This document shows, piece by piece, positions 57,190 through 64,000 of a stretch of 64,000 nt of DNA. Numbering within the stretch: position 1 is the first letter of the stretch; every line of letters begins with the position of its first letter. The stretch lies in assembly GCF_003646465.1 (NCBI RefSeq), contig NZ_QZEX01000002.1, positions 514,472 through 578,471 on the forward strand. The letters run 5' to 3'. The position numbers and the translations under genes are program-made. The DNA comes from Chachezhania antarctica (GTDB taxonomy: Bacteria > Pseudomonadota > Alphaproteobacteria > Rhodobacterales > Rhodobacteraceae). The notes below the pieces were generated by a model. That model saw only the letters and a list, made by a program, of their open reading frames with translations, was not told the origin of the DNA and ran no database searches.

Positions 57190-58239
57190 ATGCGCACCTT
57201 TCCCATGTTCCTCACCATGGCCGGCCGCGAGGTCGTGATCGCAGGCGGCGGCGAACAGGCCGCGCAAAAGGCCCGCTTGATCGGAAAATCCGACGCGCGC
57301 CTCCGCCTCGTCAACCCGGATCTCGACCCCGAATTGCAGGGCATGGTCGCCAGCGGCCGGGCCGTCCACGATCCGTCCGCGCCCACGGCCGACACCTTCC
57401 GCAACACGGCGCTCGTCTTCATCGCCACCGGCTGCCCGGGGCGTGACGCGGCGCTCCACGCACTGGCCAAGGCGGCGGGCGCGACGGTGAACGTTGTGGA
57501 CCGGCCCGATCTCTGCGATGCGGTCACGCCCTCGATCGTCGACCGCGACCCGGTGGTCGTGGCCATCGGCACCGACGGCACCGCCCCCGTGCTTGGCCGC
57601 CAGATCAAGACCCGGATAGAGGGGCTGCTGGAACCCAACCTCGGCACGCTCGCTCGCCTCGCCGGCACCCTGCGCCAGGCCGTGACGGCCCGCGTGCCCC
57701 GCGCCCGCCGCCGCGCGCTCTGGGACTGGTGCTTCGACGGCCCGGTCCGCGCGACCCATGCCGCCGGCAAGGAACGAGACGCCGCCCGCATGCTGAAAGC
57801 GGCGGTCGAAGCCGGCGCCGCCCCGGACGACAAAGCGGCTGGCCACATCTCTCTCGTCAGCACAGGCCCCGGCGCGCGCGACTTGCTCACCTTGCGCGCC
57901 GTCCAGCGCCTGCAACAGGCCGATATCATCTTCTACGACCGGCTCGTCGATCCCGACGTTCTGGAACTGGCCCGCCGCGACGCGGAACGTGTCTTTATCG
58001 GCAAAGCCGACGGTGCCTCGGACTGGCCGCAGGACAGGATCTGGGCTCTGATCGTCGCTGGAGCCCGCAAGGGCCGCCGCGTCGTCCGCCTGGACTCCGG
58101 TGACCCGGGCCTTTTCGCGTCCGCGGACGAGGACATCACCGCCGCCCGCGCGGCTGGTATCGACGTGGAAATGGTTCCCGGCGTGACGGCCTCCAGCATG
58201 GCGGCGGCCAGCCTCTGCCGCGCCGGAGGCCAGAGGTGA
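57190..58239 (+). CDS. cysG: siroheme synthase, truncated in the methyltransferase domain
   Basis: 349 residues from ATG 57190; a complete CysG has about 460. The N-terminal NAD-dependent dehydrogenase/ferrochelatase part (VVIAGGGEQAAQKARLI, residues 1 to about 200) is complete. The uroporphyrinogen III methyltransferase part begins at about 220 (ISLVSTGPGARDLLTLRAVQRLQQADIIFYDRLV) and reaches VPGVTASSMAAASL, then diverges and ends after CRAGGQR. About 100 residues of the SAM-binding domain are missing, including its C-terminal lobe. A deletion or a frameshift just before 58239 is likely. The methylation step may rely on a second gene elsewhere. Confidence 0.85.
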   Translation: MRTFPMFLTMAGREVVIAGGGEQAAQKARLIGKSDARLRLVNPDLDPELQGMVASGRAVHDPSAPTADTFRNTALVFIATGCPGRDAALHALAKAAGATVNVVDRPDLCDAVTPSIVDRDPVVVAIGTDGTAPVLGRQIKTRIEGLLEPNLGTLARLAGTLRQAVTARVPRARRRALWDWCFDGPVRATHAAGKERDAARMLKAAVEAGAAPDDKAAGHISLVSTGPGARDLLTLRAVQRLQQADIIFYDRLVDPDVLELARRDAERVFIGKADGASDWPQDRIWALIVAGARKGRRVVRLDSGDPGLFASADEDITAARAAGIDVEMVPGVTASSMAAASLCRAGGQR

Positions 58240-58679
58240 ACCCGACCGTGTGATCCTTGCCGCCGGGACCGCGGAGGACAACCGCGTGACCGCCGGAGAC
58301 GGAAGTCGACGCCGTCAGCTTTGCATCCACGAAGCAGCAAAACACTCCGCACCACGCTCGACCGCATGGACAGAGCCCTGCCTGAGGAAGAGATCACCAA
58401 TCCGGCGATCCACGCCGCCTGACAGGCTGCACCAGGTCGCATCAGTGGACCTAAGAAGCCAGGGGCCGTCCCCTGTTTCTTCTCTTCCGCAAATACTCCC
58501 GCCGGAGGCAGTGCAACATGCGCGCACAACTCGCGGTGACATTCCCGGGCCCAAGCAAGCCGCTTGCGCCCGGGCGGGTCCGTCGGGGCGCGCAGCGGCC
58601 CGGCGGGGGCGGGCGGGTGGGTGGGCCCGCCCGGGTGCAGGCGGCGGGCGGCGTCTATGTTCCGGTGGATCGGATGCGC
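58240..58679. other. gap after the truncated cysG with repeat-like elements
   Basis: A 19-codon frame from ATG 58366 to 58422 (MDRALPEEEITNPAIHAA) looks like the tail of a lost gene. Further on, AAATACTCCCGCCGGAGGC at 58491-58509 is a short palindromic sequence that I have seen repeated near 3' ends in Rhodobacterales. It is followed by very GC-rich, palindromic DNA to 58679, including GGGCCCAAGCAAGCCGCTTG at about 58547-58566. Confidence 0.4.
58461..58485 (+). terminator. likely terminator of the nitrate operon
   Basis: A perfect 5-bp stem AGGGG-CCGT-CCCCT (58461-58474) followed by GTTTCTTCTCTT. It lies 222 bases past the cysG stop; no other terminator is visible between nrtA and here. Confidence 0.55.
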
Positions 58680-59834
58680 CTAGTTGTCGGCGTTCTGGCG
58701 TTCGATCTGGCGCCAGCGGGCGACGTTGCGGTTGTGCTCTTCCAGCGTGGCCGCAAAGGCATGGCCGCCCGTGCCGTCGGCGACGAAGAACACGTAATCC
58801 GTCTCGTCCGGCCGGCCGGCGGCGATCAGGCTTTCATAGCCCGGATTGGCGATCGGAGTGATGGGCAGGCCTTCGATCACGTAGGTGTTCCACTCGGTCG
58901 GCCGGTCCAGTTCGCTCCGGCGCAGGCCACGGCCCAAAACGCCTTCGCCTTCCGTCACGCCATAGATCACCGTCGGGTCCGTCTGCAGGCGCATCCCGCG
59001 GTTCAGGCGGTTCACGAAAACGCTGGCCACCTGGCGCCGTTCCTCGGCGATGCCGGTTTCCTTCTCGATGATCGACGCGAGGATCAGCAGTTCTTCCGGG
59101 CTGGACAGCGGCACATCGGGATCGCGCGACAGCCAGGCCTCCGTCACACGTTCGGCCTGCAGCAGCTGCATCTCCTCGACAAGCGTGGCCCGCTCCGTCC
59201 CCGGCACGAATTCATAGCTTTCGGGCGCCAGCGTGCCTTCGGCGGGCCGCTCCGGCACCTCGCCCGTCAGCGCGTCGATGGCGCCAAGGCCCTGCATCAC
59301 CTGCCAGCTTGTCACCCCTTCGGCCACGGCGACGCGGTAGCGCGTGTCGGGTTCGTTCCGGACCTTGGTGTAGACCGCCGGTGTGTCCTCTGCGCCCGGA
59401 GTGAACTCGGCGCGTTCGACATAGCGGTCGGCGCCGGGGTCCAGTTCGCGGACCAGCACGCTCGTGCTTGTCACGCCGATCCGGTAGACGACCTCCGTGC
59501 CGCAGGTGCTGGCCCCGCCGCGGGTGATCTGGTCGACCACCCCCGCCATCGAGGCGCCGGGCTCCACAAGGTAGCTGCCGGCCTTCAGCAGCCCGGACTT
59601 GCCTTCATAATCCGCGCCCAGCCGCAGGATCGAATCGTTCGACACGACGCCGACATCGGCCAGGCGCTGGCTCACACGGTTGAAGTTCGCCCCGCTGGGC
59701 ACGCGGAAGCACACCGCGTCTTCCAGCGGGCCTTCGGCGACGTATTGGCGCTGCCCCCAGAGAATCGTCCCCGCCAGAAGGAAGAGCGCGACGATCAGGA
59801 AGGACAGCATGTTCGAGGCTAGGCTGCGCCACAT
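58680..59834 (-). CDS. mltG: endolytic murein transglycosylase
   Basis: 384 residues. MltG (YceG) cuts nascent glycan strands of peptidoglycan and ends their extension. A single N-terminal membrane helix (MLSFLIVALFLLAGTILWG) anchors it in the inner membrane. The catalytic Glu is in LASIIEKETG, followed by RRQVASVFVNRL and GLRRSELDRPTEWNTY. The ATG at 59834 overlaps the fabF stop as TGATG, so it is translated with fabF. Confidence 0.93.
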   Translation of the reverse strand: MWRSLASNMLSFLIVALFLLAGTILWGQRQYVAEGPLEDAVCFRVPSGANFNRVSQRLADVGVVSNDSILRLGADYEGKSGLLKAGSYLVEPGASMAGVVDQITRGGASTCGTEVVYRIGVTSTSVLVRELDPGADRYVERAEFTPGAEDTPAVYTKVRNEPDTRYRVAVAEGVTSWQVMQGLGAIDALTGEVPERPAEGTLAPESYEFVPGTERATLVEEMQLLQAERVTEAWLSRDPDVPLSSPEELLILASIIEKETGIAEERRQVASVFVNRLNRGMRLQTDPTVIYGVTEGEGVLGRGLRRSELDRPTEWNTYVIEGLPITPIANPGYESLIAAGRPDETDYVFFVADGTGGHAFAATLEEHNRNVARWRQIERQNADN

Positions 59835-61093
59835 CAATCGGTCTTCCCGAAGATCACCGATGCGTTGGTTCCACCAAAGCCGAACGAGTTCGACAGCACG
59901 TAATCGATCTTGCGCTCTCGCTTGACCTTGGGCGCCAGGTCGATAGGCGTTTCGACGGCCGGGTTGTCCAGGTTGATCGTCGGCGGCGCGACCTGATCGC
60001 GGATCGCGAGGATCGAGAAGATCGCCTCGACCGCACCGGCCGCGCCCAGAAGGTGACCGATGGCGGACTTAGTCGAGCTCATCGTGAGGTCGCCTGCCGC
60101 GTCGCCCATCAGGCGTTCGACCGCGCCCAGTTCGATCGTGTCGGCCATGGTCGAGGTACCATGCGCGTTGACGTAATCCAGGTCAGACGGCTGCAGTTTT
60201 GCGCGATCAAGTGCTGCGCGCATCGACCGTTCGGCGCCGTTCCCGTCTTCGGACGGGGCCGTGATGTGATAGGCATCGCCCGACAGGCCGTAGCCCAGCA
60301 CCTCGGCATAGATGTGGGCCCCACGCGCCTTGGCGTGTTCGTATTCTTCCAGAACCACGATGCCCGCGCCTTCGCCCATGACAAACCCGTCGCGGTCCTT
60401 GTCATAGGGGCGGCTGGCAGCCTTCGGATCGTCCGCATATTTGGTGGACAGCGCTTTCGAGGCATTGAAGCCCGCGATGCCGATCCCGCAGATCGCGGCC
60501 TCGGCCCCGCCGGCGACCATGACTTCGGCGTCACCCAGCATGATCAGCCGTGCGGCATCGCCGATGGCGTGCGCGCCTGTGGAACAGGCGGTCACCACCG
60601 AATGGTTCGGGCCCTTGAAGCCGAAGCGTATCGACACCTGCCCCGAGATCAGGTTGATCAGCGCGCCCGGGATGAAGAAGGGCGACACCCGCCGCGGCCC
60701 GCGTTCGGCCAGCAGCAGCGAGGTCTGCTCGATCGAGCCCAGACCGCCGATGCCCGATCCGATCAGCACGCCAGTGCGCAGGCGGTCTTCCTCGTCCTCG
60801 GGCGTCCATCCAGCGTCCTTGCAAGCCATTTCGGCCGCGGCCATGCCGTACAAGATGAAATCGGAAATCTTGCGGCGTTCCTTGGGCTCCATCCAGTCGT
60901 CCGGATTGAAGGTCCCGTCGGTGCCGTCGCCCATGGGCACTTCGCACGCATAAGTCGTGGTGAAGCCCGTCGGATCGAAGCGCGTGATTGGCCCCGCTCC
61001 GGACTCGCCGGCCAACAGCCGCTCCCAGGTCTTTTCCACACCGCTGGCCAGGGGCGTCACAAGCCCCAGTCCCGTCACGACAACTCTGCGCAT
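59834..61093 (-). CDS. fabF: beta-ketoacyl-ACP synthase II
   Basis: 419 residues from ATG 61093, with GAGGAAGAGGGCAGG upstream; the long frame to 61345 is not supported. The condensing-enzyme triad is visible: the Cys in VTACSTGAHAIGDA, and the two His in NAHGTSTMADTIE and KSAIGHLLGAAG. It elongates fatty acids from malonyl-ACP, including cis-unsaturated chains. The usual acpP is not in the 134-base gap upstream, and the HisA-like gene comes first on this strand. Confidence 0.96.
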   Translation of the reverse strand: MRRVVVTGLGLVTPLASGVEKTWERLLAGESGAGPITRFDPTGFTTTYACEVPMGDGTDGTFNPDDWMEPKERRKISDFILYGMAAAEMACKDAGWTPEDEEDRLRTGVLIGSGIGGLGSIEQTSLLLAERGPRRVSPFFIPGALINLISGQVSIRFGFKGPNHSVVTACSTGAHAIGDAARLIMLGDAEVMVAGGAEAAICGIGIAGFNASKALSTKYADDPKAASRPYDKDRDGFVMGEGAGIVVLEEYEHAKARGAHIYAEVLGYGLSGDAYHITAPSEDGNGAERSMRAALDRAKLQPSDLDYVNAHGTSTMADTIELGAVERLMGDAAGDLTMSSTKSAIGHLLGAAGAVEAIFSILAIRDQVAPPTINLDNPAVETPIDLAPKVKRERKIDYVLSNSFGFGGTNASVIFGKTD

Positions 61094-61226
61094 GGCCTGC
61101 CCTCTTCCTCGCATCGATCGGCACCCGCTCATACCCTGCCGGCGCAGGGAGGGGCAAGACCACACCCACGCTGCAACTGCAAGCAAAGCGGCGGTAGGAG
61201 CGCGGAAGATCGCCTTCGGCGTCGTG

Positions 61227-61967
61227 TCAGATGAATTCGGCCACCGGCGCAGTGCCCTTCTGGACGATCTCCAGCGCCTGCGCCATGTCCAGCGTGCCGC
61301 GATGAAGCGGATCGCCCAGCAGGACGCCCGCGATTCCCGGCACATAGGTCAGGCGCGACAGGTCGTCGGCTGTGTTGACGATGCCATCGGCAAAGACAGG
61401 CGCGCGGGAGATACCGGCCAGTGTCGCCACCGCCGCGATCCGCGCCTCGACATCTTCGACCGCGCCCAGCGACGTCACGGCAATGCCGGCCAGCGGGACA
61501 TCCGCGTAGAAGGCCAGAAGATCCTCCGGCGTGATCGCGCAGGTTTCCTTCCGGCCGTGCGTCACAACCTTGCCCTGCCACAGATCCAGCGCCAGCACGA
61601 TCTGGTCGGGATGATACTTTGCCAGGGCCGCCACGATATCGGGCTCCCAAACCGCCAGCGTGCTGACGACGATGCGGCCCGCGCCCCGGTCGATGCAGGT
61701 CTCGATCCGCTGCCGAGACCGCAACCCGCCGCCCAGTTCGACCGGAATGCCCACCTGCCGGATGATCGCGTCGATCACGTCCTGGTGCGCCTCGTCACCC
61801 AGCGCCGCGCCACGGTCGGTGACCCGAAGCCATGTCGCGCCCTCGGCGGCAAAGCGGCAGGCGGTCTCGACGGGATCGTCGTGCCATTGGGTCGGTTCGG
61901 CCTCGCTCCCCGCAGGGCGGGAGACGCAATGGCCGTTCAGAAGTTCGATAACCGGGGTGATCTGCAT
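61227..61967 (-). CDS. HisA-like TIM-barrel protein, divergent
   Basis: 246 residues from ATG 61967. It has the two-half barrel of the HisA/HisF family: PVIELLNGHCV at the first strand, then VELGGGLRSRQRIE and the second half with LALDLWQG. In HisA the first catalytic residue is Asp of the AIDL-type motif; here the equivalent is Glu (VIEL), and the substrate-binding region around VVTHGRK is altered. It therefore probably does not perform the histidine biosynthetic isomerisation. There are no other his genes nearby. HisA-like paralogues of unknown function are known in other bacteria and archaea. Confidence 0.7.
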   Translation of the reverse strand: MQITPVIELLNGHCVSRPAGSEAEPTQWHDDPVETACRFAAEGATWLRVTDRGAALGDEAHQDVIDAIIRQVGIPVELGGGLRSRQRIETCIDRGAGRIVVSTLAVWEPDIVAALAKYHPDQIVLALDLWQGKVVTHGRKETCAITPEDLLAFYADVPLAGIAVTSLGAVEDVEARIAAVATLAGISRAPVFADGIVNTADDLSRLTYVPGIAGVLLGDPLHRGTLDMAQALEIVQKGTAPVAEFI

Positions 61968-62093
61968 GGGTAAATGTCCGTCCTCTGTCTGGTGGAGGGC
62001 GAACAAACACCGCCCGGAGACTCGGCAACCGGGCGGATTTTAGCATAATCCTTCGGCAAAACGTATACGTCTTCGCCGGCGGTTAACGGATCG

Positions 62094-63545
62094 TTATTTG
62101 TTCAGGTGTTTCCGCAGCTTGCTTGGCCCCGGCTTCTTGCGGTTCTTGTAGGGGTTCTTGTCCGCCTGCCCGCGCATCGTCATCCGGATCGGCGTGCCCG
62201 GCATGTCAAAGCTTTCGCGCAGGCCGTTGACCAGGTAGCGCGAATAGGCGTCGGGCAGCTTGTCGGGGTTCGAACACATCGCCACGAAGGCCGGCGGCCG
62301 CGTCTTGATCTGCGTCATGTAGCGGATCTTGATCCGACGCCCATTGGGCGCCGGGGGCGGATGCTGCGCGATCATTTCCGCCAGCCAGCGGTTCAATTGC
62401 GCCGTGGTGATCCGCGCGTTCCAGACCCGGTGCGCCTTCAGGATCGCGCCGTGCAATCGGTCGAGCCCCCGCCCCGTCTTGGCAGATACGGTGACCAGGG
62501 GCGCGCCGCGCAGCTGCGGCAGCAGCCGTTCGAACGCTTCCTTCAGATCCTTCAGCTTGTTCTGTTTCTCGTCCTCGATGTCCCACTTGTTCACAGCGAC
62601 GACAACGGCGCGCCCTTCCCGTTCGGCGAGGTCGGCAATGCGCAGATCCTGGCTTTCGAACGGAATCGCGGCATCCAGCAGCACGACGACAACCTCGGCA
62701 AAGCGCACGGCCCGCAGGCCGTCGCCCACGGAAAGCTTCTCCAGCTTCTCCTGAACCTTCGCCTTGCGGCGCATGCCGGCGGTGTCGAAGATCCGGACGG
62801 GCGTGCCGTCCCAGTCCATCTGAACGGAAATCGCGTCGCGCGTGATCCCGGCCTCGGGTCCCGTCAGCAGACGTTCCTCGCCCAGGATCTGGTTGACCAG
62901 CGTCGACTTGCCGGAATTCGGCCGCCCGATCACGGCGATCTGCAGGGGCTTGGCCCTGGTGATCTCGCGCACGTAATCGCCGCTGTCGTCTTCGCCCTCG
63001 GGCAGTTCGACGTCGATCTCGGGCAGCGCGGCCTTCGCCGCTTCGGCCAGTTCGTCGGCCACGGGCATCAGCAACGTGTAGAGATCCATCATCCCTTCGC
63101 CATGCTCGGCCGACAGCCGCACCGGCTCACCCAGGCCCAGCTCGTAGGCTTCCATCACCCCGGCATCCGCGGCCGATCCTTCGGCCTTGTTGGCCGCCAG
63201 GATCACATGGGCCGACCGCTTGCGCAGGATCTCGGCGAACATCCGGTCGGCCGAGGTCACGCCGGCGCGCGCGTCGATGACGAACAGGCAGATATCGGCC
63301 ATGCCCACGGCGCGCTCCGTCAGCCGCCGCATCCGGCCTTCAAGGCTATCATCGGTGGCGTCTTCCAGCCCCGCGGTGTCGATCGCGGTGAACCGCAGAT
63401 CGGCCAGCCGTGCATCGCCTTCGCGCAGATCGCGGGTGACACCGGGACGGTCGTCGACCAGCGCCAGCCGCTTGCCGACAAGACGGTTGAACAGCGTGGA
63501 CTTGCCCACATTGGGCCGTCCGACAATGGCGAGCGTGAAAGACAT
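62094..63545 (-). CDS. der: ribosome assembly GTPase Der (EngA)
   Basis: 483 residues from ATG 63545. It has two GTPase domains in tandem: G1 GRPNVGKST at about 8-16 and GRPNSGKST near 210, with DTAG and NKxD motifs in both (NKAEG in the first, NKWD in the second). The KH-like C-terminal domain ends in a Lys/Arg-rich tail. Der is needed for 50S subunit maturation. In the first domain the G4 motif is NKAE rather than NKxD. Gene order bamB-der matches other alphaproteobacteria. Confidence 0.96.
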   Translation of the reverse strand: MSFTLAIVGRPNVGKSTLFNRLVGKRLALVDDRPGVTRDLREGDARLADLRFTAIDTAGLEDATDDSLEGRMRRLTERAVGMADICLFVIDARAGVTSADRMFAEILRKRSAHVILAANKAEGSAADAGVMEAYELGLGEPVRLSAEHGEGMMDLYTLLMPVADELAEAAKAALPEIDVELPEGEDDSGDYVREITRAKPLQIAVIGRPNSGKSTLVNQILGEERLLTGPEAGITRDAISVQMDWDGTPVRIFDTAGMRRKAKVQEKLEKLSVGDGLRAVRFAEVVVVLLDAAIPFESQDLRIADLAEREGRAVVVAVNKWDIEDEKQNKLKDLKEAFERLLPQLRGAPLVTVSAKTGRGLDRLHGAILKAHRVWNARITTAQLNRWLAEMIAQHPPPAPNGRRIKIRYMTQIKTRPPAFVAMCSNPDKLPDAYSRYLVNGLRESFDMPGTPIRMTMRGQADKNPYKNRKKPGPSKLRKHLNK

Positions 63546-63940
63546 CCCGGAATTCTCAACATCAGGCCGCGAAAGCGGCGTCAAGCCGCCGCCTTACCCT
63601 ATCCGATCCCAACGCGAAAGCCATGATCCGAAGCATGCCGTCCTCTGCGGAACCGCCCCAGCCCTCTTCGCGGAGCCGCCATCGCGCTGCCGATCAGAGC
63701 CATGGCGCCGTCCGCGTCAAGGGGGCGCCCGCGCCCCGCGCGAAGCGCGGCTTGCCCTTGATGCGGGCGGGGTCATGGATCAGGCAGCAGAAGCGATGGC
63801 GGATCTGCGAAGCGGGCGACCCTCTTCGTGGTGAGCCAGAGCCTCTTCAGAGCCGCCAAAGCAGGAACGATAGGGGCCGCCCGTGTCCCGCGGGGTGGGC
63901 GGGCGGGCGCGGGACACGGGCGGTCCCGACGCCGGAAACG
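63546..63940. other. gap between der and the bamB-like gene, with a long hairpin
   Basis: About 395 bases without a gene; the frame 63187-63834 is antisense to der. A perfect 15-bp stem, CCGCCCGTGTCCCGC at 63877-63891 against GCGGGACACGGGCGG at 63909-63923, lies just downstream of the minus-strand bamB stop. It can be extended by a few pairs. There is no T-run after it on the minus strand. It may protect the bamB transcript end. Confidence 0.5.
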
Positions 63941-64000
63941 TCAGCGAAACGCGTGAAGCTGCCCCTTGCGCGACACGACATAAAGCGTCCGGCCCGCGAC
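63941..64000 (-). CDS. bamB: PQQ-like repeat protein BamB, last 19 codons
   Basis: Read on the minus strand from the window edge the frame gives GRTLYVVSRKGQLHAFR and a TGA at 63941-63943. This is the usual last blade of a BamB-type beta-propeller, in which each repeat carries a GxLYVxSxxGxLHA pattern. BamB is a lipoprotein of the outer-membrane protein assembly complex. The 5' end lies outside the window, and the neighbour der supports the call. Confidence 0.7.
   Translation of the reverse strand, partial: VAGRTLYVVSRKGQLHAFR

Noticed and set aside
63877-63923. The 15-bp hairpin as a standard intrinsic terminator
   Set aside because: No T-run follows on the minus strand; kept only as an RNA or DNA structure.

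Overview
The window looks like chromosome of a marine-type Rhodobacterales (roseobacter/Paracoccaceae) alphaproteobacterium. Reasons: a methionine synthase split into two genes behind a cobalamin riboswitch, the HutF/HutG branch of histidine degradation, a NasT/NasS-controlled assimilatory nitrate operon, the der/bamB and fabF/mltG neighbourhoods, and high-GC codon use. This placement is inference from gene content; no marker phylogeny was run.

Region A (1 to about 21.6 kb) is an accessory, mostly defence-like island with patchier and visibly more AT-rich codon use, marked by three insertion-sequence events. It opens with the right end of an IS66 element that cuts an unknown gene. The remains of that gene lead into a compact operon: an approximately 86-codon gene with an in-frame TGA, an SbcD/YhaO-like nuclease, a hook-less SbcC/YhaN-like ATPase and a dGTPase. 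Next come a lone zinc-ribbon protein, a DUF4297-like nuclease with a HerA ATPase (a known anti-phage pair), a complete IS256-family element with a perfect 8-bp target duplication, and on the minus strand a three-gene module (TerB-domain membrane protein, BrxD-like ATPase, Lhr/BrxHI-like helicase). The IS256 element landed two codons before the original helicase stop and rewrote its last residues. A deleted IS5-family transposase closes the island.

Region B (21.6 to 36 kb) is core metabolism. A cobalamin riboswitch precedes a small unknown gene and the two MetH halves. The histidine utilisation genes diverge (hutF-hutC to the left, hutI-H-G-U to the right) around a perfect palindrome that is probably the HutC operator. 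A 121-bp tandem repeat follows hutU and reaches into the 3' end of an amino-acid/amine oxidase gene.

Region C (36 to 43.2 kb) holds unlinked core genes: a secreted glycosidase-like protein, tRNA-Leu(GAG), a DsbA-family protein, lipB, a His-rich CDF metal exporter, a HIT protein and ctaD with a strong terminator.

Region D (43.5 to 58.2 kb) is the nitrate assimilation locus: nasT-nasS, a leader with an intrinsic terminator (the expected NasT antitermination target), nrtA, nrtB, a fused double ABC ATPase, an unusual tandem-GAF-like protein, nirB, nirD, nasA, a TrpD-like protein, and a cysG that stops about 100 residues early.

Region E (58.7 to 64 kb) runs on the minus strand: mltG, fabF, a divergent HisA-like protein, der and the last 19 codons of a bamB-like gene.

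The best candidates for an undescribed system are the IS66-truncated YhaO/YhaN/dGTPase operon and, second, the TerB/BrxD-like/helicase module.
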